Shown: piece by piece, positions 33,113 to 41,618 of the stretch | How positions within the stretch are numbered: position 1 is the first letter of the stretch | How the letters are laid out: the number at the start of each line of letters is the position of its first letter | NCBI RefSeq assembly: GCF_017115105.1 | Contig: NZ_JABXKH010000065.1 | Location: forward strand, 1 to 52,711 | Length of the DNA: 52,711 nucleotides | Reading direction: 5' to 3' | DNA from: Nostoc sp. NMS2 | GTDB taxonomy: Bacteria; Cyanobacteriota; Cyanobacteriia; Cyanobacteriales; Nostocaceae | The notes under the pieces: model-generated | Database searches by the model: none | Told to the model about the DNA's origin: nothing | The model's input: the letters and a program-made list of their open reading frames with translations, nothing else | Position numbers and translations under genes: made by a program

Positions 33113-36100
33113 ATGCATCGTATAAGTAGCACTTCGGGTGGATGGAATCAGTCAGAGGGTTTAATTTTTTTAGAACAAACTCCAGCGCCTTTCGTGTTGA
33201 TTACGGCTGCTGATACCGACATTCAAACTTTGGCAGTTGCGGTTACGAAATTACCTCCACAATTTCCTGCTTTAAGAGTCGCCAATCTATTGCAATTGCA
33301 GCAACAGTTAAGCATAGATACTTATGCGGAGCAAGTTTTAGAGCTTGCCCAAATAATTATTTTGCGCCTGTTAGGAGGACGTTCTTACTGGGGTTATGGC
33401 TTAGAAGTAGTGCAAGAAATTGTGCAACGTAATGGTAGAACCCTGATTGTAATGCCAGGGGACGACGCTTTTGATCCCGACTTAATTTCCCAGTCTACCG
33501 TGCCTTTAGGTGTTGCTAACCAGGTATGGCAGTATTTTAGTGAAGGCGGCGTAGAAAATTTTGTTAATGCTCTCCAATTTATTTCTGATAATTGTCTGTT
33601 AACTGCATATAATCCTGCGCCACCTCAGCCGATTCCGCGCGTGGGATTGTATGAATGGGGAGTAGGGGGACAAGGGGACAAGGGGACAAGGGGACAAGGG
33701 GACAAGGGGACAAGGGGACAAGGGGGACAAGGGGGACAAGGGGGACAAGGGGAATTAGAGAGTGATTCATCCACCTCGGAACTGGATTCATCCACCTCAG
33801 ATACTCAAAACTTCCAATTCCCAATCCCCAATCCCCAATCCCCAATCCCCAAAATCGGCATCCTTTTTTACCGCGCTCATTATTTAGCGGGAAACACCAA
33901 GGTAATTGATGCTTTATGCCAAGCCTTGGTACAGAAAAATTTACAACCAGTGCCAGTGTTTGTTTCTTCATTGCGTGAACCTGATGTTCAAGCGGAGTTG
34001 AGTGAATTTTTCCAACCCAAAGAAGCTGAATCAATAGCTGTGCTGCTGAATACTACCAGTTTTTCTCTAGCACGGTTGGAAAGCGAAACACCTCAAACTG
34101 AACTATGGGAAAAATTAGATGTGCCTGTGTTGCAGGTAATCCTCAGTGGCGGCTCAATTGAACAGTGGAAGTCACAGTTTCAAGGGCTTTCTCCCCGTGA
34201 TATTGGGATGAATGTAGCGCTACCAGAAGTAGATGGGCGGATTATTACTCGTGCTGTGTCTTTTAAAGCCGTACAAACTCGTAATCCCCATTTAGAGACA
34301 GATGTAGTAATTTATGAACCAGTGAGCGATCGCATCGAGTTCGTTGCTAAACTAGCAGCAAATTGGGCGCGTCTACGTTCCAAACCACGCCAAGAACGGC
34401 GAATTGCCCTTATTTTGGCAAACTACCCCAACCGCAATGGACGGCTTGCCAATGGTGTAGGACTGGACACCCCAGCTAGTTGTGTAGAAATTCTGCAAGC
34501 TCTACATCTTGCTGGTTATGAAGTCGAAAATCCACCTGCTCAAGGAGATGAGTTGATTCAAAGGCTGACAGATGGCATAACAAATGACCCGGAAGGTCGA
34601 GAATTACTTCCGGTACACCAAAGTGTTTCTTGGGAAGAATATCAAAAATATTTCTCTTCATTACCGCCAGCAGTTCAGCAAGGTATTAGTGAAAGGTGGG
34701 AAATGGGGCAAGGTGCGGGAGGCAAAGGTGAAAACTCTTCTCCCCTGCTCCCTGCTCCCTGCCCCCCTGCCTCTTTCCCCGTTCCCGGAATTCAACTCGG
34801 CAATATTTTTGTGGGAATTCAGCCAGCAAGGGGTTATGATAATGACCCAAGTTTGAATTATCATGCGCCGGATTTAGAACCAACCCATGATTATTTAGCT
34901 TTTTACTATTGGGTAAGAGAATGTTTTGGTGCTGATGCTGTAGTTCATGTAGGAAAACACGGAAATCTAGAATGGCTACCAGGTAAAAGCGTGGCTTTAT
35001 CCAGTAATTGTTATCCAGAAGTGGCTTTCGGCGCACTTCCCCACCTGTACCCGTTTATTGTCAACGATCCTGGTGAAGGTTCCCAAGCTAAACGTCGCGC
35101 TCAAGCGGTGATCATAGATCACCTAACGCCGCCGATGACTCGTGCGGAACTCTACGGTTCTTTGCAACAGCTAGAAAATTTAATTGATGAGTATTACGAA
35201 GCGGACAGTTTAGATCCTTCGCGTTTGCCAGTAATTCGCGATCGCATCCGCGAACTGGTAATCAAAGAAAATCTCCATCTAGATTTAGGAATCCAAAATG
35301 AAACAGAAATTTTTAATTCTGAATCTCTAGTTTTGAATTCCATCGGTGGCTATCTTTGTGAATTGAAAGAAGCCCAAATCCGCGACGGGTTGCATATTTT
35401 TGGGCAATGTCCCCAAGGAAGACAGCTGCGAGATTTAATAGTAGCGATCGCTCGCATCCCCAATCGCCATTCTTCAGGGATTACCCGCGCCATAGCTCAA
35501 GATTGGGGACTAGATTTCGATCCCCTCACAGCCGATTTGTCAATGCCTAGTGGTGAATACTCAATAGTCAATGGCACAGAATGCCGCACCCTCGGCGATA
35601 TCATCGAAGTCCTAGAAGAACACGCCGCCTTCTTAGTAGAACAACTAATAAATCAGGATTCAGAATTCAGAATTCAGAATTCAGAATTTAGAAATCAGGA
35701 ATCTTGTACAGACGCGATTCATCGCGTCTCCCCCCTCAGCACAGACGCGATTCATCGCGTCTCTACGTGGATACGCGATCGCCTCCTTCCAGCTTTACAA
35801 CAAACCGATCAAGAAATCACCAATTTATTACACGGACTCGATGGCGGTTATGTCCCAAGTGCCCCATCTGGCGCACCCACCCGCGGCCGCCCAGAAGTTC
35901 TACCAACAGGGAGAAACTTTTATTCTGTCGATATTCGCGCCATTCCCACAGAGACAGCTTGGGATATCGGTAGAAAAGCTGCTGAAACCCTTGTGGAATA
36001 TTACACTCAAGAGCATGGCGAATATCCCAGAACACTAGGCTTATCATTGTGGGGCACAGCCACCATGAGAACAGGCGGTGATGATATTGCCGAAGCCTTA

Positions 36101-37240
36101 GCTTTACTGGGAGTCCAACCAGTGTGGGATGGTGCAGCACGGCGAGTAGTGGATTTTGAAATTTTGCCCCTAGCGATTTTGGGACGGCCCCGTGTAGATG
36201 TCACCTTGCGAATTTCGGGATTCTTCCGAGATGCTTTTCCCAACTTAATTGACTTATTCGATCAAGCAGTATCAGCAGTAGCAGACTTAGATGAACCGCC
36301 AGAACAAAATCCCCTAGCGGATGCAGTTCGCCAAGAAACTGAATTGTGGACAAGCCAAGGATTAACTATACAAGAAGCCGTGGTGCGATCGCGCTATCGC
36401 ATCTTTGGTTCTCGCCCAGGTGCTTACGGCGCAGGACTCCAAGGTTTAATCGAATCGCAAAACTGGACAGATGATGAAGATTTAGCCCGCGCCTACATTA
36501 ACTGGAGTTCTTACGCCTACTCATCGGAAAAAGAAGCAGGGGAGCAGGGGAGCAGGGGAGCAGAAATTCTTCCTAATTCCCAGTCCCCAATGCCCAATAC
36601 TTCGGCTTCGCTCAGTACAAGTGCCCCATGCCCAATGCCCAATGCCCAATGCCCCATGCCCAACACTGAAGCCTTCAAGCAACGCTTGGCGCAAATGCAA
36701 ATTGTCCTGCACAATCAAGATAACCGCGAACACGACCTACTCGATTCTGATGATTATTACCAATTTCAGGGTGGCTTAACCGCAGCCGTGCGTTCTCTAC
36801 AAGGAAAAAACCCCCAAACATATTTCGGTGATAATTCCATACCCGCCCAACCAAGAGTCCGCCAACTCAAAGAAGAAATTTCACGGGTGTATCGTTCTCG
36901 CGTAGTTAATCCCAAATGGATTGCCGGAGTTATGCGCCACGGTTACAAAGGTGCTTTTGAAATGGCGGCGACAGTAGATTTTTTATTCGCCTACGATGCT
37001 ACAGCTAAATGTGTAGAAGATTATATGTATCAAGGCATAGTAGAAGCTTACTTGCTCGATCCAGTTGTGTCAGAATTTATTCAGGAAAAGAACCCTTATG
37101 CTCTGCGTGATATTGCTGAAAAATTATTAGAAGCACACAAGCGCAATTTGTGGGAGGATGTAAATATAGGAACATTAGAAGCTTTGAGGAACCTAGTACA
37201 TCAAGCTGAAGCAGTTATCGAAGAAAAATCAATGGTGTAG
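33113..37240 (+). CDS. cobN: Cobaltochelatase large subunit CobN with repeat insertions
   Basis: A 1375-residue protein of the CobN/ChlH family. It begins MHRISSTSGGWNQSEGLIFL and carries the family core NYPNRNGRLANGVGLDTPAS, HVGKHGNLEWLPGKSVALS, GIQPARGYDNDPSLNYHAPD, and the terminal GYKGAFEMAATVDFLFAYDA. CobN is the metal-binding subunit of the ATP-dependent chelatase that inserts cobalt into a corrin ring; ChlH is the paralogue for chlorophyll. Typical length is near 1200, and here about 170 residues are extra, in four low-complexity blocks that are translated DNA repeats (residues about 183-247, 531-556, 848-885 and 1142-1185). The flanking family sequence continues cleanly across each block, so the frame is kept. 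No cobS/cobT is beside it; it is followed 9 bases later by the peptidoglycan-binding gene. Confidence 0.9.
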   Translation: MHRISSTSGGWNQSEGLIFLEQTPAPFVLITAADTDIQTLAVAVTKLPPQFPALRVANLLQLQQQLSIDTYAEQVLELAQIIILRLLGGRSYWGYGLEVVQEIVQRNGRTLIVMPGDDAFDPDLISQSTVPLGVANQVWQYFSEGGVENFVNALQFISDNCLLTAYNPAPPQPIPRVGLYEWGVGGQGDKGTRGQGDKGTRGQGGQGGQGGQGELESDSSTSELDSSTSDTQNFQFPIPNPQSPIPKIGILFYRAHYLAGNTKVIDALCQALVQKNLQPVPVFVSSLREPDVQAELSEFFQPKEAESIAVLLNTTSFSLARLESETPQTELWEKLDVPVLQVILSGGSIEQWKSQFQGLSPRDIGMNVALPEVDGRIITRAVSFKAVQTRNPHLETDVVIYEPVSDRIEFVAKLAANWARLRSKPRQERRIALILANYPNRNGRLANGVGLDTPASCVEILQALHLAGYEVENPPAQGDELIQRLTDGITNDPEGRELLPVHQSVSWEEYQKYFSSLPPAVQQGISERWEMGQGAGGKGENSSPLLPAPCPPASFPVPGIQLGNIFVGIQPARGYDNDPSLNYHAPDLEPTHDYLAFYYWVRECFGADAVVHVGKHGNLEWLPGKSVALSSNCYPEVAFGALPHLYPFIVNDPGEGSQAKRRAQAVIIDHLTPPMTRAELYGSLQQLENLIDEYYEADSLDPSRLPVIRDRIRELVIKENLHLDLGIQNETEIFNSESLVLNSIGGYLCELKEAQIRDGLHIFGQCPQGRQLRDLIVAIARIPNRHSSGITRAIAQDWGLDFDPLTADLSMPSGEYSIVNGTECRTLGDIIEVLEEHAAFLVEQLINQDSEFRIQNSEFRNQESCTDAIHRVSPLSTDAIHRVSTWIRDRLLPALQQTDQEITNLLHGLDGGYVPSAPSGAPTRGRPEVLPTGRNFYSVDIRAIPTETAWDIGRKAAETLVEYYTQEHGEYPRTLGLSLWGTATMRTGGDDIAEALALLGVQPVWDGAARRVVDFEILPLAILGRPRVDVTLRISGFFRDAFPNLIDLFDQAVSAVADLDEPPEQNPLADAVRQETELWTSQGLTIQEAVVRSRYRIFGSRPGAYGAGLQGLIESQNWTDDEDLARAYINWSSYAYSSEKEAGEQGSRGAEILPNSQSPMPNTSASLSTSAPCPMPNAQCPMPNTEAFKQRLAQMQIVLHNQDNREHDLLDSDDYYQFQGGLTAAVRSLQGKNPQTYFGDNSIPAQPRVRQLKEEISRVYRSRVVNPKWIAGVMRHGYKGAFEMAATVDFLFAYDATAKCVEDYMYQGIVEAYLLDPVVSEFIQEKNPYALRDIAEKLLEAHKRNLWEDVNIGTLEALRNLVHQAEAVIEEKSMV
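33661..33853 (+). repeat. Octamer/nonamer repeats in cobN, block 1
   Basis: GGGGACAA units, then GGGGGACAA units, and a second set of CCCAATCCCC units, translated as GQGDKGTRGQGDKGTRGQGG and later SPIPNPQSPIPK. It adds about 65 residues between GLYEWG and KIGILFYRAHYLAG. Confidence 0.85.
34703..34780 (+). repeat. CTCCCTG-type repeats in cobN, block 2
   Basis: GGGGCAAGGTGCGGGAGGC followed by CCCTGCTCCCTGCTCCCTGC, translated as GQGAGGKGENSSPLLPAPCP. It interrupts the family sequence between GISERW and GIQLGNIFVGIQ. Confidence 0.8.
35654..35767 (+). repeat. AATTCAG repeats and two AGACGCGATT palindromes in cobN, block 3
   Basis: CAGAATTCAGAATTCAGAAT tandem sequence gives SEFRIQNSEFRNQ, and two 20-bp palindromes (35710-35729, 35743-35762) each give TDAIHRVS. 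Together they add about 38 residues between LVEQLI and WIRDRLLPAL. Confidence 0.85.
36536..36666 (+). repeat. AGGGGAGC and CCCAATG repeats in cobN, block 4
   Basis: GGGGAGCAGGGGAGCAGGGG, a TACTTCGGCTTCGCTCAGTA copy and CCCATGCCCAATGCCCAATG give GEQGSRGAE and CPMPNAQCPMPN. They separate SSYAYSSEKEA from TEAFKQRLAQMQ by about 43 residues. Confidence 0.85.
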
Positions 37241-37249
37241 GAAACAAAT

Positions 37250-38389
37250 ATGGAAAATCTTGCGTATTTGCACCTAGCTTTCGCCTACGAAGACAGTACA
37301 CCCAGTGAATTGGTCTCCCTCAGTTCTTTGTTTAACAAAGCAGCTGCACCAGACTGGAAACGGCTTTCTGGTAGGGCTTGGAAGTATATGTTGCCCCTTG
37401 CTCTGTCCTTGTCTATTCTTGGCGCTGTCACCAGCGTCATGGCACTGGAAAAAGGCGATCAAGGCCCTTCTGTCAGAAATCTCCAACAAAAGTTGAAAAC
37501 AGCAGGTTTTTACCAAGCTTCTGTTACCCAAGTATATGATGTGTCCACACAAGAGGCTGTGCGGCGCTTTCAAAAGGCTGCCGGTTTGCCAGTTGACGGC
37601 ATTGTTGGAGCAAGCACTCTGCAAAAGTTAGAAAACTGGCAAGCTAAAAAGCCCAGTACTACGACAACACAAGCTAAAAAAGCTACTGTTGTAAGTACAC
37701 AAGCCAAAAAGCCCAGTACTACTAGTTCAGTTCGTTCAGCCACCAGCCAGCGCCGTAATCCCAACTACCTTGCTAAGGGGGATGAAGGTGAAGATGTCAG
37801 AGCTTTGCAAGAACGCTTAAGAGTCGCAGGCTTTTATTATGGGAACGCCACAGGAATATTTGGCCCAATTACCGAAGAATCTGTGAAGCGGTTCCAAGAT
37901 TCTTACAAATTAAGCGTTGATGGAATTGCAGGCCCAGCAACATTGCGTAAATTGCCGGGAATTGGCATTGGCGATGGAGAAGAGGCTCCCAAAAAGGTAG
38001 TCAATCGAGATAAACTCCGTGTAGGCGATCGCGGTGAGTCAGTTAGAATCATCCAAGAACAATTGATCCAGGCAGGATATTTAGAGGGAGAGCCAAATGG
38101 CTACTATGGCCCCTACACTGCCGATGCTGTACGAAGATTCCAGGCAGCTAATTTTTTAGCAGCAAGTGGCGTTGCTGGCCCAACTACACGAGCTAAGTTA
38201 TATAGCTCAGTTAATACTGCTAAAAAAAGCGAATTTAATACCCTGGAAATCCAAACGCGACTACGGGAGCGGGGCTTTTATAAAGGCAAGCTGAACGGTG
38301 TGATGGCAGATGACACCAAAAAAGCGATTAAACAAGCCCAAGAATTCTACGGCATCAGCCTCAAGGATCTTAAGAGCGGACGCTTTTAA
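37250..38389 (+). CDS. Peptidoglycan-binding protein with four PG_binding_1 domains (Alr1690-like)
   Basis: A 379-residue membrane-anchored protein. A membrane segment (YMLPLALSLSILGAVTSVMA, about residues 46-65) precedes three clear PG_binding_1 repeats, each with the DGIVG/GVAG-type core: GDQGPSVRNLQQKLK ... VDGIVGASTL (about 70-125), GDEGEDVRALQERLR ... VDGIAGPATL (175-232) and GDRGESVRIIQEQLI ... ASGVAGPTT (255-310). A shorter fourth repeat (320-375) follows. A low-complexity AKKPSTTTTQAKK linker joins the first and second. It binds wall peptidoglycan. Nine bases separate it from cobN. It runs toward furA with no strong terminator between them; in Anabaena PCC 7120 the equivalent gene alr1690 is cotranscribed with a furA antisense RNA. 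Confidence 0.9.
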   Translation: MENLAYLHLAFAYEDSTPSELVSLSSLFNKAAAPDWKRLSGRAWKYMLPLALSLSILGAVTSVMALEKGDQGPSVRNLQQKLKTAGFYQASVTQVYDVSTQEAVRRFQKAAGLPVDGIVGASTLQKLENWQAKKPSTTTTQAKKATVVSTQAKKPSTTSSVRSATSQRRNPNYLAKGDEGEDVRALQERLRVAGFYYGNATGIFGPITEESVKRFQDSYKLSVDGIAGPATLRKLPGIGIGDGEEAPKKVVNRDKLRVGDRGESVRIIQEQLIQAGYLEGEPNGYYGPYTADAVRRFQAANFLAASGVAGPTTRAKLYSSVNTAKKSEFNTLEIQTRLRERGFYKGKLNGVMADDTKKAIKQAQEFYGISLKDLKSGRF

Positions 38390-38520
38390 CATCCGCTTTG
38401 GTGTTGTTAGTATCAGTTCCCAACTCGTTGCTAGCCTCTAGTAACAGCAAATTACGAACTGCTCAAAATTCCACTTATTTGGTTAATTTGAGTAGTTTCG
38501 TCTGATTATCCACCCAAGTG

Positions 38521-38976
38521 CTAAAGCGGCATTAGCGCCCGTTGGCACTTGGGACACACTGCATGGATTGTCATTTGACAATCTAAGAGATGGAAACCTT
38601 CTTTTTGAGCGGTTTTCGAGCCAATTTTTAAAATTGAATCATTCTTAAACTCAATAGTTGAGTTGCATCTAACACAAATCAAGTGATGGTGATGATGAGG
38701 ATAGGGCTGGTTGATCTCATAATGCTTATGTCCCTCGCCCAATTCTAATTCCCGTAAAATTCCCATCCTGGCCATCAACTTCAAAGTCCGATAAATAGTT
38801 GACAAACTGATCCCTTCACCATCAGTTTCTAGCCGATGATAAAGATCCTCCGCACTTAAATGTTCACCTTGCGGAAGTTCTTGAAAAATGTGTAAAATTG
38901 TTTCGCGCTGGGGAGTTAATCGCCAGCCTCGCTCGTTCAGTTCTGCCTTGAGTGAAGTAGTTGTGTAGACAGTCAT
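38521..38976 (-). CDS. furA: Ferric uptake regulator FurA
   Basis: A 151-residue Fur repressor that uses Fe2+ as corepressor and controls iron uptake, oxidative-stress and nitrogen genes in Anabaena. From ATG 38976 (MTVYTTTSLKAELNERGWRL) it carries a winged-helix domain (recognition helix with ISLSTIYRTLKLM), a dimerisation domain with HKHYEINQPYPHHHHHLICV, and cysteines at 101, 104, 133, 141 and 144, the set known for Anabaena FurA (CVRC, LDC, CPKC). The upstream in-frame ATG at 38994 (MLRNIS) is less likely. The gene is convergent with the peptidoglycan-binding gene and lies downstream of sigC on the same strand. It is probably autoregulated; a Fur box could not be fixed by eye in the upstream AT-rich DNA. 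Confidence 0.94.
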   Translation of the reverse strand: MTVYTTTSLKAELNERGWRLTPQRETILHIFQELPQGEHLSAEDLYHRLETDGEGISLSTIYRTLKLMARMGILRELELGEGHKHYEINQPYPHHHHHLICVRCNSTIEFKNDSILKIGSKTAQKEGFHLLDCQMTIHAVCPKCQRALMPL

Positions 38977-39624
38977 ACTAATATTTCTCAACAAAGCTTG
39001 TTAGTTGAGAATATAACAAATCTTGGGAGCAATTTGCAACAATCATTGCCTATTGAGAATTTATGCTAAATATTTAAGAACAATTCATTAAATCTCGATC
39101 AAAATTCAAATAATAAGCTGTATTGCATTTAATTTGCATACAGTTAATAGTTAGGATACTTGTAACGATTGCATCCCTTGACTTTAAATTTTGTATGAGT
39201 TAATTTTGAATTGTTTAGTTGATCCCCACCTTCAAGATATCTGAGCAAACCTCTGGGGAAACTCTTATACAACTAAATGAAAATTATTTGCTATAAGCCT
39301 CTAAAAGGCTTTCAACTCAGCAATTTTAGATTTTGGGTCGCACCTTTGGTGCGCTGGAAGCGCAACTTGGATTTTGGATTAAAATAATTTTTGGTTCAGC
39401 CCCGTCCCTTGCGATGCTCGTAGCTCTGCCGTTGGCGCAGCCTCTCGTAGAGAAGGGTGTGCAAAGTCAATCCAAAATTGCAAACTTGTACTGAGCGCAG
39501 TCGAAGTATCTAAAATCCAAAATTGTTTGACTTAGGGATCAAATCAGTCCTTTGTCCCTAGTCATTTGTCAAGTGTAGTTTTCTAATGACAAATGACTAA
39601 TGACAAATGACTCTCAATCGTTGA
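38977..39624. other. furA promoter region and dispersed repeats
   Basis: About 650 bases between sigC and furA. Near furA lies an AT-rich stretch with TTGTTATATTCTC (-10-like) around 39006-39018. Repeats occupy the far part: TGGTGCGCTGGAAGCGCAAC, GCCTCTCGTAGAGAAGGGTG, a CTTGTACTGAGCGCAGTCGA copy (39483-39502), and direct repeats AATGACAAATGACT near 39584-39612. No gene seen. Confidence 0.5.
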
Positions 39625-40875
39625 CTAACTTAGAGATTCCAAATAATCGCGGATAAGGTTGCGACGCTTAGGTTGACGGAGCTTTTGCAAAGCCTTGGAT
39701 TCAATTTGTCGAACTCGTTCGCGCGATAAGTCGAGAGCGCGGCCAATTTCTGCTAAAGAATAAGGATGACCATCTGCCAAACCAAACCGCATCAAAATTA
39801 CATCGCGTTCCCGGCTAGTTAAATCTGACAGAAGATGATGCAAGTCTCTTTGTAAAGATTCTCGCATTAACATTTCTTCTGGGGTTACACAGTCAGTTTC
39901 GAGTAATTCGCCTAACTCTGTGTCTTTATCCTTGCCTACTTTGGTTTCCAAAGAAACAGAGCGAGGAACCCGTAACAAAACTTCTCTTACTTGAGTTGGT
40001 GTCATCTCTAACTCAGTTGCTAAATCCTCTAGAGTCGGAGTGCGACCTTTTTCTTGAGCAATTTTGCGTTGAGCCTTTTTGATTTTGTTTAACTTTTCGG
40101 TAATATGGACAGGGAGCCGGATGGTACGACTAGAAGTAGCGATCGCTCTTGTAATTCCCTGACGAATCCACCAGTAAGCATAAGTACTGAAGCGATAACC
40201 CTTAGTGGGGTCAAATTTTTCTACAGCCCGCTCCAAACCGAGTGTGCCTTCTTGGACTAAATCCAACAATTCTAAACCGCGATTTTGATACTTCTTAGCA
40301 ACAGACACAACTAGGCGAAGATTAGCCTTAATCATGTGTTCTTTTGCTTGCAGTCCTTGGGACTGAACTTGCTCTAACTCTTCTACTGTCAACTTGGCAA
40401 TTTCTGCCCAGCGACGTTTGCCATCTGCCAAAGTCGGTCTGAGATCGGATAAAATTATGTCAGCAGTAGCAGCCCATCTTTCTAAAGACGGCCGATGTCC
40501 GAGTTCGGATGTCAAACGTTCCTGAACTTCAATTAACCTTAGATAGGGTGTAATCACTTCATCTCCAAGCTTTGCGGCGTTAGCAAGTACTATCCGCATC
40601 CGCAAGTAACGTTGGACTTTTTGAGCTTCTGAAACCTCTTCATCTCGCCCCAACAAGCGAACCCGACCAATCTCTTGAAGATATAGACGTACTAGGTCTG
40701 TACTCCGGCGGTTAGTGCTAGCAGCAAAGTTAGCATTTTCAACAGAAGCCATCTCTAGCTCCTGTAAATCATCTACCGATAACTCGCTTTCATCAACCGT
40801 GAGATCGGAGTCCAAAGCCTGGCGGGACTTTCTGGTGTTGTAGGGGGCATCTGCATAAAAAGATGTTGCTGGCAT
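39625..40875 (-). CDS. sigC: Group 2 RNA polymerase sigma factor, SigC
   Basis: A 416-residue sigma-70 family factor. Region 1.2 (STDLVRLYLQEIGRVRLL), region 2 (KANLRLVVSVAKKYQNRGLE, LLDLVQEGTLGLERAVEKFD and the -10 recognition YAYWWIRQGITRAIA), region 3 (RLPVHITEKLNKIKK) and region 4 (SRERDVILMRFGL, LDLSRERVRQIESKALQKLR) are all present. A region 1.1 like that of the primary sigma is absent and the N-terminus is short, which fits group 2. Adjacency to furA matches all1691-all1692 of Anabaena PCC 7120, where the sigma gene is sigC, a regulator of genes in early heterocyst development and nitrogen stress. ATG 40875 (MPATSFYADAPYN) is chosen over TTG 40905. Confidence 0.9.
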   Translation of the reverse strand: MPATSFYADAPYNTRKSRQALDSDLTVDESELSVDDLQELEMASVENANFAASTNRRSTDLVRLYLQEIGRVRLLGRDEEVSEAQKVQRYLRMRIVLANAAKLGDEVITPYLRLIEVQERLTSELGHRPSLERWAATADIILSDLRPTLADGKRRWAEIAKLTVEELEQVQSQGLQAKEHMIKANLRLVVSVAKKYQNRGLELLDLVQEGTLGLERAVEKFDPTKGYRFSTYAYWWIRQGITRAIATSSRTIRLPVHITEKLNKIKKAQRKIAQEKGRTPTLEDLATELEMTPTQVREVLLRVPRSVSLETKVGKDKDTELGELLETDCVTPEEMLMRESLQRDLHHLLSDLTSRERDVILMRFGLADGHPYSLAEIGRALDLSRERVRQIESKALQKLRQPKRRNLIRDYLESLS

Positions 40876-41423
40876 AAAGATCGTCTCAATGGCTCCAGGT
40901 AACAATAGATTTCGGTCAGCTTAGATTACGGTCAGCTATTCAACTGTTGCTATTGTTCCCGTGATTAACGATGAACTAACATAGTTGAAGGTTCCATTAC
41001 AATTTTTTTAGAAATTAACTGTAATGGTTTTATTCGATACAGTATTACTGGACTTAATCGGCTGCTAAATTTTTGATTTAACCAATAGCTATTTAAATCG
41101 GCAGCTAGGCTTTCAATATTTCAACTACTTAGTTAACATTTCAACTTGACGGTTTTGATAGTAACTTTTGTAACACAGTATAAACATCCTTCAGTGAATG
41201 TCATCTTTATAATTGGCATAGTCACATTTACATGGCTACAAAAGTAATATCCTGACGATTTAGCAATTTTTTCTCAGGATTATTCAGGTATAAGTAAGAC
41301 TAATAGATATCAGGGAAGTGATTAGTATTAACGGCAAAAATTCTATCGATACGGAGATAGAAAACGCGGGAAAGTTATTTAATACTCTCTCCGTAGCCCA
41401 TCAAGCTAACGAAAGTCTGGTAT

Positions 41424-41470
41424 GTAGTAAGCACTTCAGTGCTTAATATAAGGACTAAAGTCCTTACTAC
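41424..41470. repeat. Two-hairpin dispersed repeat (GTAGTAAG ends)
   Basis: Outer arms GTAGTAAG / CTTACTAC enclose two small hairpins, AAGCACTTCAGTGCTT and AAGGACTAAAGTCCTT, so the DNA can fold as a cruciform with two arms. This type of repeat is widespread in cyanobacteria. Confidence 0.65.
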
Positions 41471-41525
41471 AAACTTATTTAGCCAGCATAGTTAACTTGA
41501 CAGACTACTAACTAGTACCGCTTTG

Positions 41526-41560
41526 CGTAATTCGTAATTCGTAATTCGTAATTCGTAATT
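41526..41560 (+). repeat. CGTAATT heptamer tandem array
   Basis: Five tandem units of CGTAATT. Similar heptamer arrays, on the other strand as TACGAATTACGAAT, lie at 12069-12100 and near 18777. Confidence 0.8.
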
Positions 41561-41618
41561 ACCGTTGCATAAGGATTTTAGACATTTCAGATGGTCTGTT
41601 TATTTCTGCCGTACTGTA

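Larger units (their letters stand above)
40876..41618. other. sigC upstream region with dispersed repeats
   Basis: About 740 bases without a gene. It includes the AT-rich sigC promoter side, the two-hairpin repeat at 41424-41470, and a tandem CGTAATT array at 41526-41560. Long AT-rich stretches (40980-41200) show nothing that I can name. Confidence 0.5.

Noticed and set aside
33661..33853. Possible CRISPR-like array in cobN
   Set aside because: Units are 8-9 bp, directly abutting, with no spacers. This is a short tandem repeat, not CRISPR.
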